From Cytobacillus sp. S13-E01 (lineage in GTDB: Bacteria > Bacillota > Bacilli > Bacillales > Bacillaceae_L): a stretch of 64,000 bases of DNA. A program made the translations under genes and the position numbers. Where the stretch lies: assembly GCF_029193815.1 (NCBI RefSeq), contig NZ_JARFVC010000006.1, positions 62,001 through 126,000 of the forward strand. Direction: 5' to 3'. Below the pieces are notes generated by a model, which saw only the letters and a program-made list of their open reading frames with translations, was not told the DNA's origin and did no database searches. This document shows positions 33,130 to 41,993 of the stretch, one piece after another. How positions within the stretch are numbered: the first letter of the stretch is position 1; each line of letters opens with the position of its first letter.

Positions 33130-33744
33130 ATGGTTACATTTATTTTAGTTGTATTGGTATTATTTCTTGTTCCAGGTCCAGCTGTGTTATTAACGATTAC
33201 CCAAACGGCTAAAGGGGGATTAAAAGCTGGGATCGTTACAGGAGTTGGGATCGCAATTGGTGATTTAATCCATACGATTGCTGCGGTTCTTGGTTTGTCA
33301 GCGATATTAATGACATCGGCACTTGCTTTTGAAACGATTAAATATCTAGGTGCTGCATATTTAATCTATTTAGGTGTAACAGCTATACTTGAAAAAACGA
33401 AAAAAACGAATAAAACAGTTGTAAAAAAGGCCAAACCTAGCGTATCTTTTCGTCAGGCAATCTTAATCGAATTACTCAATCCAAAAACAGCTTTATTTTT
33501 CTTAGCGTTCTTACCACAATTCGTTCGTAGTGATGGATATCCTGTAGTGTTTCAGCTATTAATTCTAGGAATGACGTTTGTATTAATGAGCATATTGTAT
33601 ACTACTCTCTTAGCGTTTATTACTAGTTCAGTAGGTAATAAGCTTTTTAAAAAGAACAGTGTTGTTACACGCTGGCAGGGTAGAGTTGTCGGGTCGATTT
33701 ATATTGCGTTAGGTTTGAAATTAGCCTTGCAAAACCGAGGGTAG
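33130..33744 (+). CDS. LysE/RhtB-family amino acid exporter
   Basis: A 204-residue membrane protein with about six hydrophobic segments. The family signature PGPAVLLTITQTAKGGLKAGIVTGVGIAIGD occupies residues 15-45, and LIELLNPKTALFFLAFLPQFV is the second conserved block. It exports amino acids or derivatives such as homoserine lactones. It lies on its own, preceded by TTTGAGGAGATGGG. Confidence 0.9.
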   Translation: MVTFILVVLVLFLVPGPAVLLTITQTAKGGLKAGIVTGVGIAIGDLIHTIAAVLGLSAILMTSALAFETIKYLGAAYLIYLGVTAILEKTKKTNKTVVKKAKPSVSFRQAILIELLNPKTALFFLAFLPQFVRSDGYPVVFQLLILGMTFVLMSILYTTLLAFITSSVGNKLFKKNSVVTRWQGRVVGSIYIALGLKLALQNRG

Positions 33745-33904
33745 CCACAATGTATTAATTGTTTTTAGACTATACAAATGCATATTAAGAATTACTTTTG
33801 GTCAGAAATATTTTGTTTTTGCAAATGGAAGTGCGCTTTGATTGTAATTATTTAGGAAGAAAAAGCGGTTATAGTCACAGTGATAGGATACAAAGGAAAT
33901 TACA

Positions 33905-33947
33905 AAACACACTCTCCAATTCAATCTGAATTTAAAACGGTGTGTTT
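33905..33947. terminator. Possible bidirectional terminator between lysE-like and hpaB-like genes
   Basis: AAACACAC and GTGTGTTT pair perfectly with a long loop between two convergent genes; T-tracts are short on both sides. Confidence 0.4.
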
Positions 33948-33982
33948 GATGTTTCAACGACATTTAAGCTGGCTAAACTAAG

Positions 33983-35419
33983 TTAGATATCCAATATAGA
34001 TTTTGCTAACGAAACGGCTTTATCTTTTTCATAGCTATTGTAGAAGGAAGCTTTGAGCCTGAGCGGATCACCAAAAAAGAACCTTTCATATAACAGTTGC
34101 CGGCCGCCAAATGCACTTAAACTAACATCCCAAGCTAGTCTAAACAGTTTGGTTCGTGTTTTTGCATCACAGGAAGCACCCTGTAAATAGTTATTCAAGT
34201 CAGTGATTAAATTAGAGTCAAAGTCTTGTTCTGTTGGGATAGAAATTAAACCACTGGCCCCTAATAGTTGTAATATCTCGATATATCTGGGGTAAAGCCC
34301 GGGAAATGAGGTAATAGCTGCATACAATGAAGCGGCATTCGGGATCATTGTGCCTCTTTTATCCTGCTTTGCATTTATCTCAGAAGTTAATAAAAGTGCT
34401 TTTAATGTTTCAAGCCCAGAAATTAATTCGCTAACCTTTTCCTGTACGTGCTGATAACCACCGATGTCTATTGTTTCTACGATAAGTTGCGCTAAGCCAA
34501 GCAGGAACTCAACCTTAACGACTTGCCTAGAAACGGTCTGATGAAGTAAAAATGGATAAAAGTTTGTTTCTTCATACATGTTTGCGGCAATTTCATAGTC
34601 CTTGTATAAAAAGACGCGCTCCCAAGGAACCAATACATTATCAAACACAACGATTGTGTCCATTTCTTCAAATCGTGAGCCTAGAGGATGATCAAAAGCG
34701 GAAGGACGATAACTGAAAGATTCACGGCAAATAAATCTCAGGCTTGCGGTATTACTTGGAATTGAAAAAGCATATACATAAGGTTCTTCTATAAACTTCC
34801 CACCGACTGGAAGCACTACTAATTCATCTGTTATGCCGCCTTGGGTAGCAAGCAAGCGGGCGCCTTTAATTATCAAACCATCACTTGTTGTTTTAACAAC
34901 CTGAGCAGATATAGGAATGTCGCTATCCTCATAATAACCTAGCGATCGGTTTACCTGAGGACTCACAAATGTATGAGAAAATGTTAAGTCATTTTCTCTT
35001 GCATGTTCGTATAGTGTTCTAATATTTGATCCGCGATTGTCTTTATCTTGAAAAAAATCGGAAGCTGCACCCAATGCCATAATTCCTGAATTCATATAGT
35101 CAGGTGATCTTCCCATCATGCCGCCAGAAGTTTTTGCCCATTCTTGCGTGGTTAACCTTCTTTTTTCTAAATCTTCTATTGATCTTGGTTGCAAGTATGA
35201 CGTCCCCACCCTATCACCCGTTATAGGGGATTGAAACGTCATAAAGTCTTTCTTCGTTTTATCCAATTGTAAATCGAATAGATTTGCTTTGCTCTGTAGT
35301 AGTCCTTTAAAGGCATAATGTTCGCAAATATTCCCTGTGATTTTTTGACCGTCAATCCAAACTTCCGCATGTAGTTTACTTATCCTATTTAGAAAAGTTA
35401 AACCGTCCGCTGCAGGCAT
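33983..35419 (-). CDS. 4-hydroxyphenylacetate 3-monooxygenase oxygenase component (HpaB family)
   Basis: A 478-residue acyl-CoA-dehydrogenase-fold flavin monooxygenase. The opening LTFLNRISKLHAEVWIDGQKI and internal KTSGGMMGRSPDYMNSGIM, FSHTFVSPQVNRSL and DNVLVPWERVFLY are HpaB signatures. It hydroxylates 4-hydroxyphenylacetate to the catechol using FADH2 from a separate reductase. No HpaC-type reductase and no ring-cleavage genes are nearby, so it must use a reductase encoded elsewhere, or act on another phenol. The length is normal for the family. Confidence 0.88.
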   Translation of the reverse strand: MPAADGLTFLNRISKLHAEVWIDGQKITGNICEHYAFKGLLQSKANLFDLQLDKTKKDFMTFQSPITGDRVGTSYLQPRSIEDLEKRRLTTQEWAKTSGGMMGRSPDYMNSGIMALGAASDFFQDKDNRGSNIRTLYEHARENDLTFSHTFVSPQVNRSLGYYEDSDIPISAQVVKTTSDGLIIKGARLLATQGGITDELVVLPVGGKFIEEPYVYAFSIPSNTASLRFICRESFSYRPSAFDHPLGSRFEEMDTIVVFDNVLVPWERVFLYKDYEIAANMYEETNFYPFLLHQTVSRQVVKVEFLLGLAQLIVETIDIGGYQHVQEKVSELISGLETLKALLLTSEINAKQDKRGTMIPNAASLYAAITSFPGLYPRYIEILQLLGASGLISIPTEQDFDSNLITDLNNYLQGASCDAKTRTKLFRLAWDVSLSAFGGRQLLYERFFFGDPLRLKASFYNSYEKDKAVSLAKSILDI

Positions 35420-35565
35420 AAGTACCCCACCTTTTTAAAATGTTTTTTAAAGAGGATTTCAGAAAATAAAGTTGTCAAAATTAAACTTATGATTCTTGAA
35501 CGACTAAAATGCTCTTTTTAATAAATTATTTACAGCGAAGTCTACTATTCTTTATTAACGGTATT

Positions 35566-35592
35566 AAAAACCCACCTAGCGTAATAGGTGGG
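35566..35592 (-). terminator. Terminator of the EamA transporter gene
   Basis: On the minus strand CCCACCT and AGGTGGG form a 7-bp GC-rich stem followed by GTTTTTAAT. Confidence 0.8.
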
Positions 35593-35602
35593 ATTGTTAA
35601 TA

Positions 35603-36544
35603 TTAAGCACTATCTTTAGTTGTAACATGTAATGACGTTTTCTTTTTAAGTGACCATTTTCTTGTATTAGTCCCAACATAAACCCCTGATAAGACAAATA
35701 AGGCGCCAATCCCATGTGCCAAAGTGAAAGTCTCACCCAGAAGCAATGTGGCCATCAACACAGCGGATACGGGCATAACATTTATAAAAATAGAGGCTTT
35801 GGCTGCTCCTATTTCTTTTATCCCTTGATAATACATAATAAATGAAATGACTGTAACAAAGACACTCATATGAGCAATTGCCAACCACGCATCAAAAGTA
35901 GCTAGCCGAACATCCTGCCAAGTTGTTTCAACTAACGCAAATGGTAGTAAAAATAAAGTGCCAAATGCAACTGCATAGGTTGTCGAAACAACTGAGCTAT
36001 ATTTTTTTAGAACAATCTTTCCTACTACACTATATAGCGCCCAGCTAATCACAGCTCCTAGTAATACCCAATCGATTGGTTCAAAGCCGAGTTGGAAAAG
36101 AGAAAGTAATTGTCCTTCGGTAATAATAAATGTTACTCCAGTTAAGGCAATAATCATTCCGATTATATTGTTTTTCGTTATCGTTTCTTTTAAAAATAAA
36201 CCTGACAAGAGTACGATTAACACCGGATTGGAAGCTATAAATAATGAGCTTTTAATAACAGGTGCATATTTACTTGCTAGAAAAAAACAAATATTATAAA
36301 TGGCAATCCCGGTTAGTCCTAATATTGCAAATAATCCATAGTCTTTGAGTGTAGGCTTGACTCGCTTTTTCTCCATGATCCACATGATTGGGAACAATAA
36401 TACCGCTGCCCCAAAGAATCGCAAAAACGCAACTGTCGCTGGCTCAAAGCTTTGCACCGCATATTTACCTGCAATAAAAGCACTCCCCCAAGTAGCTGTA
36501 GCTAAGGTCAACATTCCGTATATAAGCCATAACCTCTTATTCAT
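35603..36544 (-). CDS. EamA-family (DMT superfamily) transporter
   Basis: A 313-residue membrane protein with two EamA repeats and about ten hydrophobic helices. ATWGSAFIAGKYAVQSFEPATVAFLRF and GIKEIGAAKASIFINVMPVSAVLMATLLLGE are family hallmarks. The start is the ATG at 36544, correctly spaced behind GAAGGGAAC; the longer in-frame ORF is rejected. The closest named relatives are the YdcO/RhaT-type exporters of bacilli. Substrate unknown. Confidence 0.87.
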   Translation of the reverse strand: MNKRLWLIYGMLTLATATWGSAFIAGKYAVQSFEPATVAFLRFFGAAVLLFPIMWIMEKKRVKPTLKDYGLFAILGLTGIAIYNICFFLASKYAPVIKSSLFIASNPVLIVLLSGLFLKETITKNNIIGMIIALTGVTFIITEGQLLSLFQLGFEPIDWVLLGAVISWALYSVVGKIVLKKYSSVVSTTYAVAFGTLFLLPFALVETTWQDVRLATFDAWLAIAHMSVFVTVISFIMYYQGIKEIGAAKASIFINVMPVSAVLMATLLLGETFTLAHGIGALFVLSGVYVGTNTRKWSLKKKTSLHVTTKDSA

Positions 36545-36618
36545 AACGTTCCCTTCAATCTTTATGAATTTAATAAATAGTATTGTAACATTTTTCGGGT
36601 TTCGAAACATTAAAAGAC

Positions 36619-36647
36619 AAAAAAACAGGCGAAATAAATTTCACCTG
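36619..36647 (-). terminator. Terminator of the first CBO0543-family gene
   Basis: On the minus strand CAGGTGAAAT and ATTTCGCCTG form a 10-bp stem with one mismatch and a 2-base loop, followed by TTTTTTTG. Confidence 0.75.
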
Positions 36648-36759
36648 CAAGACTTAAGATTCAAATAAATGCACTTCTCTATTTAGTATAAATGATGGTG
36701 AATAATAAATCTATTAATTAATCAGTCAAATGTTCCCTAGAATTTGAAAATGATTTTAC

Positions 36760-37251
36760 TTAGTTTTTAGCTTTTTCTTTGAAAAACCATTTATGATACA
36801 GTCGTGATACGTAATAGGTCAACATAATGGTTGTAAAACTCCAGTACCACTTCCAACCATTTTTATATCTAATTAGTTTAGTGTATTTAACTGCATAGAC
36901 CTCAAAAACGGTAATTAATGAAGAATGAAGGATATAATAAAGACCTTTGATAAAGTTGTTCTTTCTATCGGGGTAGTAAAGGTTAAAAAGGGCACATAAC
37001 GTTGGATAAACCATATATTCAAACGTAAAACTTGTTTTGTTAACCCTTTTAAAAAATCGGACAGGGTATTCAATTAGATTAAATTTCACAACGAGCAAAC
37101 CAAAAAGCCATGTGATTATATGTTTGAAAAGAAAAGATACTTGGGCTTCACGAAATTTTTCTCTTGGTACAAATAGAAGCCATAACAACAAAGATATAAT
37201 CCAAGTCGAAACTAAAATCGACTTGTCTTTTTTATGGCGCATAAAACACAC
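36760..37251 (-). CDS. CBO0543-family membrane protein, paralogue 1
   Basis: A protein of up to 163 residues (ATG at 37251, or at 37242 if the first three residues are not used) with about four hydrophobic segments. Conserved features shared with two neighbours are the R-E-x-x-R-E-A stretch, WLFGLLVVKFNLIEYPVR and VNKTSFTFEYMVYP. This is the poorly characterised CBO0543 family. It is transcribed divergently from its two paralogues across a 165-base spacer. Function unknown. Confidence 0.8.
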   Translation of the reverse strand: MCFMRHKKDKSILVSTWIISLLLWLLFVPREKFREAQVSFLFKHIITWLFGLLVVKFNLIEYPVRFFKRVNKTSFTFEYMVYPTLCALFNLYYPDRKNNFIKGLYYILHSSLITVFEVYAVKYTKLIRYKNGWKWYWSFTTIMLTYYVSRLYHKWFFKEKAKN

Positions 37252-37416
37252 CTCCGATTAGTGTTCAATAATAAGTAATCTGCAACAAAACAGCTGTGTT
37301 TATACTTTAAACTACAAAACAAGCATCCGAATAAGCGTTTTGCAAGATAGTTAGGTTTATTAAGGATATAATTTGCTGAAAAATCGCATACTAACCAAAA
37401 AAAGGGTGGTGCCCTT

Positions 37417-37923
37417 ATGACGGTTGAACGTGTAGCTCAAATTGTATTATGGGTTGTCTTTCCGCTACTACTTTACAAAGTAACTCCCAGATATCGTATA
37501 CGTGAAGTGGTTGCTGTGTTTTTATTTTTTCAGATGCTAACCTGGTTATTCAGCATTGGATTAACATACTTTGACTTACTTTCTGCACCAGTCCGCGAGT
37601 TTCAAGAAGCTACTAAAATTAACTTCACTTTTGAATATATTGTTTTTCCCACATTTGCAGTATTATTTCAACTTTGGTATCCAGAAAATAGTGGGAAGGT
37701 GAGACAAGTCTTTCATTATGTGTATAGTGTTGGAGCGATTTTATTGTTTATGTTCGTTCTAGGAAAAACGACCGAATTGATGACTGTAAAACCAGATCAT
37801 TTATATCGCAGTGCTTTGAATTTTTCATTAGAATTATTAGTGTCTAGGAGATACATTGGATGGCTTAAGAAGGAAAAACCGTTTTCTTATCATTCAAGGA
37901 AGCGTGATGTTTATGGGCATTGA
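37417..37923 (+). CDS. CBO0543-family membrane protein, paralogue 2
   Basis: 168 residues and about four hydrophobic segments. It carries RIREVVAVFLFFQMLTWLFSIGLTYFDLLSAPVREF and INFTFEYIVFPTFAVLFQLWYPE, the same conserved core as its neighbours but more diverged. AAAGGGTGGTG precedes the ATG. Its last codons overlap the start of paralogue 3, so these two are translated together. Confidence 0.82.
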   Translation: MTVERVAQIVLWVVFPLLLYKVTPRYRIREVVAVFLFFQMLTWLFSIGLTYFDLLSAPVREFQEATKINFTFEYIVFPTFAVLFQLWYPENSGKVRQVFHYVYSVGAILLFMFVLGKTTELMTVKPDHLYRSALNFSLELLVSRRYIGWLKKEKPFSYHSRKRDVYGH

Positions 37924-38407
37924 ATGGTTTATCTTATATTTTGTATGGGGTGTTACCGCTATATCGTTGTTTTTTATTCCACAAGCAAGATTACGTGAAG
38001 CTAGTATTTCCTATCTGTTTTTACTTTTCGTTAGCTGGTTTGCAGGGCTACTAGTGGTTGAACTAAACTTGATCAAATACCCTGTTCGGGAACTCGCTTC
38101 AGTAAACAAAACCAGTTTCACATTCGAGTTTTTTGTCTACCCTGTCATTGGAATTTTTTTTAATTTATTTTATCCGGAAAACCGAAGCCGTCTCTTGCGT
38201 TTCTTATATAGCAGTGCTATCTGTACTGGGATTATTATTCCTGAAGTAATTATTGAAAGATATACAGATTTAATTGAATACGTTCACTGGACATGGTACG
38301 TTTCTTGGATTAGTGTTTTTGCAACACTTAGTCTGTTGCGATTATTTTATAGCTGGTTTTTTAAACTGGGGCAAGAAAAGGATAACATTTATATTGAAGA
38401 TACATAA
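37907..38407 (+). CDS. CBO0543-family membrane protein, paralogue 3
   Basis: About 166 residues with four hydrophobic segments. ARLREASISYLF, WFAGLLVVELNLIKYPVREL and VNKTSFTFEFFVYPVIGIFFNLFYPE closely match paralogue 1. The chosen start is the ATG at 37907 behind AAGGAAG; the ATG at 37913 is an alternative, and a longer frame starting at 37856 lies deep inside the preceding gene. It overlaps paralogue 2 by 17 bases. Function unknown. Confidence 0.8.
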   Translation: MFMGIEWFILYFVWGVTAISLFFIPQARLREASISYLFLLFVSWFAGLLVVELNLIKYPVRELASVNKTSFTFEFFVYPVIGIFFNLFYPENRSRLLRFLYSSAICTGIIIPEVIIERYTDLIEYVHWTWYVSWISVFATLSLLRLFYSWFFKLGQEKDNIYIEDT

Positions 38408-38518
38408 AAGATTTTAATTTAAAAGTAATTACCTAACGGTTTAAATGTTTCTAAAGTTATTCATGTAAACCTTAGCGAAGACGATCTTTTAGTCCATTTA
38501 ATACTTTATATTGAAAGT

Positions 38519-38553
38519 AAAATAGCCCTCAAACTATCAAGGGCTATTTTTTC
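38519..38553. terminator. Bidirectional terminator including the DUF3231 stop codon
   Basis: AATAGCCCT pairs with AGGGCTATT, with T-tracts on either side. The right arm contains the TAG stop of the minus-strand gene. It separates two convergent transcripts. Confidence 0.8.
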
Positions 38554-39554
38554 TTTGCAATTGCCTCACGGTCGTCTATTGTTGGGGGCTGCTCCAACCA
38601 CCCGTTCTTTATCAAAAGATTTGCTCCATCCTCTGCATATTGGCCCATCTCAGCCATAAGGCGTATGTATTGTAACGATAGGTCTTTCCTTTGACTTACT
38701 GACATTGCGGCACCATTGTATCCTAAAGCAACAGACACTAATGAAACGATTTGGAAAAGCATAAGCTTATCTGAAAAGGGAGCTTCTGAAGAATTCGTAA
38801 CCTCAGATGCCCAAAACCTTGGAGGGGATAGATGCTCTTCAACTAAGATCGATCCTAATACTTCATTTTGCTTTTCGCAAACGGCTATTCCTCGGATGAA
38901 ATAATCTCGAATTTCAGCTGACTTTGCAACTTGACTAAATGCAATTTCTAAAACCACCTTTACAACCGTCTTCTGCATATTATAATGAATGCCACTAATT
39001 TCGATTGCATTTAAAGGTCTTCTTTCTCCAATCCAACCAAACATAAAATTTTGTTTTTTAACAAAATCTACATTGTCAGGTGGATTAATGACTGGTGTCC
39101 TACTATATATCCCTTTTTTTAACATCACAGTTACGGTCCGATTGTGTAATTCCATCGTTTCTTTATTGCATTGGATGTAATAACGTCTTTGATCAGATCG
39201 CACCGAAGTACCGACTGATAAAGCATATCCGCTCAAACCGTGAAGAGACATGATTTGCAAATAAACCAACATAAATGTATCTGAGAATAATCGTGGCGCA
39301 TCTAAATTTACATCTGATTTGCTAAACCCTTGTGGGACAGGATAGTTTTCATTCTGGAAAAAATCCTTTAATTTTGTCAAATGAGATTTGGACAAACTTA
39401 GAGCATATTCTAGGATTGCGTATACTTCTTTATCTTTACACACTTTGAGAGAATGTGTTAGAAAGTGGCATGCCATGCTATCGTTCATGTATTGTGTCCA
39501 AAGGTTGGCGAGTTCAGACGCTGTTAAAGAAATATGGTTAGTCTGATTATCCAT
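38544..39554 (-). CDS. DUF3231-family protein with two ferritin-like domains
   Basis: A 336-residue soluble protein made of two similar halves of about 165 residues. Each begins with a helix containing a SELANLW...YMNDSMACHFL or HYNMQKTVVKVVLEIAFSQVAKS type segment, followed by a LSKSHLTKLKDFF or NEVLGSILVEEHLSPP segment. This is the DUF3231 family, abundant in spore-forming bacilli and related in fold to the CotF and ferritin-like superfamily. Its function is unknown, and a spore role is often assumed. Monocistronic, with AGGAGGTGTC before the ATG. Confidence 0.85.
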   Translation of the reverse strand: MDNQTNHISLTASELANLWTQYMNDSMACHFLTHSLKVCKDKEVYAILEYALSLSKSHLTKLKDFFQNENYPVPQGFSKSDVNLDAPRLFSDTFMLVYLQIMSLHGLSGYALSVGTSVRSDQRRYYIQCNKETMELHNRTVTVMLKKGIYSRTPVINPPDNVDFVKKQNFMFGWIGERRPLNAIEISGIHYNMQKTVVKVVLEIAFSQVAKSAEIRDYFIRGIAVCEKQNEVLGSILVEEHLSPPRFWASEVTNSSEAPFSDKLMLFQIVSLVSVALGYNGAAMSVSQRKDLSLQYIRLMAEMGQYAEDGANLLIKNGWLEQPPTIDDREAIAKKK

Positions 39555-39844
39555 GTGACACCTCCTAAATTTTAATTCAACTCTAATTTATTTTGGGTTT
39601 AACAGGAAAAATTATGTACACAATAATAATTTTCTAGCTTTGACATCATACTGACATATTGCCAAGTTAAAGTATGCTTGTGAGGAACAGGTACCTAGGT
39701 TTTATAGTGAAGAAAAAAGTAGTAGTTAGACACTTTAGGCAAGCATTTTTTCAAAATGGATAAGAAAATTCACAGTATAAAACACACTTTTCTAAAAATT
39801 TAAGCTATAATTACATTTTATGATAGTAGAAAGGGATCAAAGCG

Positions 39845-40537
39845 ATGAAATCAATTTTAGTAGTAGAAGATGAACCTGCGATTAGCCAGGTGCTTAAGGT
39901 TTATTTACAGAAGGCAGGCTTTCAAGTTGAACAAGCGTTTACTGGTGATGAAGCCATTGTGAAATTTGAGCTAGAATCTCCCACATTAGTATTATTAGAT
40001 GTCATGCTGCCAGGAAGAGATGGTTGGACTATTCTAAAAGAAATTCGTGAAAAAAGCTCGTGTCCTGTAATTATGCTTACTGCACTTGGGGATGTGAATT
40101 ACCGACTATCAGGATTACACGGTGGGGCAGATGATTATATTACAAAGCCATTTGTCGCAGATGAGGTAGTTGCTCGCGTTCATGCTGTGTTAAGACGATC
40201 TGGAAACATAAGCAAAGAAAATGGTATAAAACAATTTGGTAGTTTACAAATAGATAGGAAAGCACATTCAGTAAAATTAAAGGGAATAGAGGTTGAGCTT
40301 ACTCCACGTGATTTATCATTGTTTATTTTTCTATCAGAACATCCTAATCAGACATTTACGAGAGAACAGTTGATAGATAAAGTATGGGGTATGGATTATG
40401 ATGGAAGTGACCGTGCAGTTGATTTATCGATAAAACGGATAAGAAAATCCTTGGGAAACTGGCCAGAAAAAGAAGGGGAAATAAAGACATTTAGAGGATT
40501 GGGGTATCAATTTTGTGTTTATGAAAACAGATCGTAA
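39845..40537 (+). CDS. OmpR/PhoB-family response regulator
   Basis: 230 residues: a receiver domain with the acidic pair in VVEDEP, phospho-acceptor Asp51 region LVLLDVMLPGRDGW, and Lys of ITKPF (about residue 100), followed by a winged-helix DNA-binding domain with LTPRDLSLFIFLSEHPNQTFTREQLIDKVWG and a final RGLGYQF. AAAGGGATC lies before the ATG. The kinase gene overlaps its 3' end by 23 bases. The regulated genes are unknown; cell envelope stress is typical for such pairs. Confidence 0.93.
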   Translation: MKSILVVEDEPAISQVLKVYLQKAGFQVEQAFTGDEAIVKFELESPTLVLLDVMLPGRDGWTILKEIREKSSCPVIMLTALGDVNYRLSGLHGGADDYITKPFVADEVVARVHAVLRRSGNISKENGIKQFGSLQIDRKAHSVKLKGIEVELTPRDLSLFIFLSEHPNQTFTREQLIDKVWGMDYDGSDRAVDLSIKRIRKSLGNWPEKEGEIKTFRGLGYQFCVYENRS

Positions 40538-41942
40538 AAGGACCTTACTTCGTTATTGGACTACACGCTATTTAGCGACATTATTTATTGGTTTACTAGT
40601 AATTGCGATCATATCCGTTTTTTGGATTCGAAATACAACCCTAGAGAATCGCTTAAATATAACGAAGTTTTTAGCAGAAGAAATCGCTGACCGGTTTGTG
40701 TATAATGACTCTGGTCAGGAAATTCATAGACGCAGTGTGCCTGGGATAGTAGAGGACCGCCAGCAATTTCTGGATTTAGATACGAAGCCTTCTATCTATA
40801 TTGTTGATACAAACGGTATAGTACTTGCTACCAATTTACCCGCACAGCGCTCTCAATCTCAACCTCTCTCACTTACCATTTTACAAAGTGAAAAAGAGAT
40901 ATATAAGCTAAAGTTGTTAAATCGTATGAATTATTATGTCGTGAAAACGCCAATACAATCAGATGAGATAGTACTCGGTTGGGTAGTTATTGTACAAACT
41001 GAACAGGATTTAACAATGGTTAATCAAGAATACCGATTATTAGGGGTTATGCTTGTTAGTTTAGCAGTCCTCGGATGGATCGCTATCTATTTTCTTTCCA
41101 GAAAACTTTCTAGGCCTATTCAACATGTATCGGATGCAGCTAAAAAAATTCAAGATGGAAATTACGATATACATTTACCACAGGATCCAAGAGAGAAGGA
41201 AGTATATGATCTTGTTTCCTCTTTTAAAAATATGGCTAGTAGACTTCAACATTTAGAATCATTAAGGGCAGAGTTATTAGCAGGTGTCACCCATGAATTA
41301 AAAACGCCAGTTACATCTATAAGCGGACTACTTCAAGCGGTTAGAGATGATGTTGTGACGGGAGATGATGCAAAAGAGTTTTTAGATATATCGTTAAAAG
41401 AAACAGGGCGTATGCAAAAAATGGTTGGTGACCTGTTAGAATTTAATACATTTAGTGTTAACGCAGTTCCTCTTAGTAATGAAAGATATGTGATTAATGA
41501 CTTGTTAAAAGAGATCACATACCAATGGAATATTGTACAAGATAATGAATTTATAACACTTGATTTTTCCTTACCTAATCAAAAGTATGAAGTCTATATT
41601 GACTCGATGCGTCTACAGCAAATTTTAGTTAATTTATTAAATAATGCAAAGCAATCAATTGAAGGAACTGGAACAATAACCGTAAATGTAATTGAAGCCC
41701 AGAATGGACAATTAGCTATTGACATAAAAGATACAGGGAGCGGGATTCCGAAAGAGGAACATGGCTTAATCTTCGAACGATTTTATCGTGGTGAAAACAA
41801 AAAATTCAAGGTTCGTGGCTTAGGACTTGGCTTATCCTTTAGTAAAATGCTTGCAAACTCAATGGGTGGTGATTTGGTGTTGAAAGAAAGTTCACCGGAT
41901 GGGACTACGTTCACGCTTTTATTACCTTACATTAAAAAATAA
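40515..41942 (+). CDS. HAMP-domain sensor histidine kinase
   Basis: About 475 residues: N-terminal membrane segment (TLFIGLLVIAIISVFWI), extracytoplasmic sensor of roughly 130 residues, second membrane segment (LLGVMLVSLAVLGWIAIYFL), HAMP domain (SRKLSRPIQHVSDAAKKIQDGN), phospho-acceptor motif GVTHELKTPVTSISG, and ATPase domain with LLNNAKQS, DTGSGIPKEE and GLGLGLSFSKMLANSMGG. The start is GTG at 40515 or ATG at 40521, both inside the regulator gene, so the two are coupled. It is followed by a strong terminator. Confidence 0.92.
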   Translation: MFMKTDRKRTLLRYWTTRYLATLFIGLLVIAIISVFWIRNTTLENRLNITKFLAEEIADRFVYNDSGQEIHRRSVPGIVEDRQQFLDLDTKPSIYIVDTNGIVLATNLPAQRSQSQPLSLTILQSEKEIYKLKLLNRMNYYVVKTPIQSDEIVLGWVVIVQTEQDLTMVNQEYRLLGVMLVSLAVLGWIAIYFLSRKLSRPIQHVSDAAKKIQDGNYDIHLPQDPREKEVYDLVSSFKNMASRLQHLESLRAELLAGVTHELKTPVTSISGLLQAVRDDVVTGDDAKEFLDISLKETGRMQKMVGDLLEFNTFSVNAVPLSNERYVINDLLKEITYQWNIVQDNEFITLDFSLPNQKYEVYIDSMRLQQILVNLLNNAKQSIEGTGTITVNVIEAQNGQLAIDIKDTGSGIPKEEHGLIFERFYRGENKKFKVRGLGLGLSFSKMLANSMGGDLVLKESSPDGTTFTLLLPYIKK

Positions 41943-41953
41943 GTAAAATCCAA

Positions 41954-41993
41954 GATAATTCGACACCTTCTACGAAGGTGTCGAATTATCTTT
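41954..41993. terminator. Strong bidirectional terminator
   Basis: GATAATTCGACACCTT pairs perfectly (16 bp) with its complement at 41975-41990 around a CTACG loop, between convergent genes. Confidence 0.9.
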
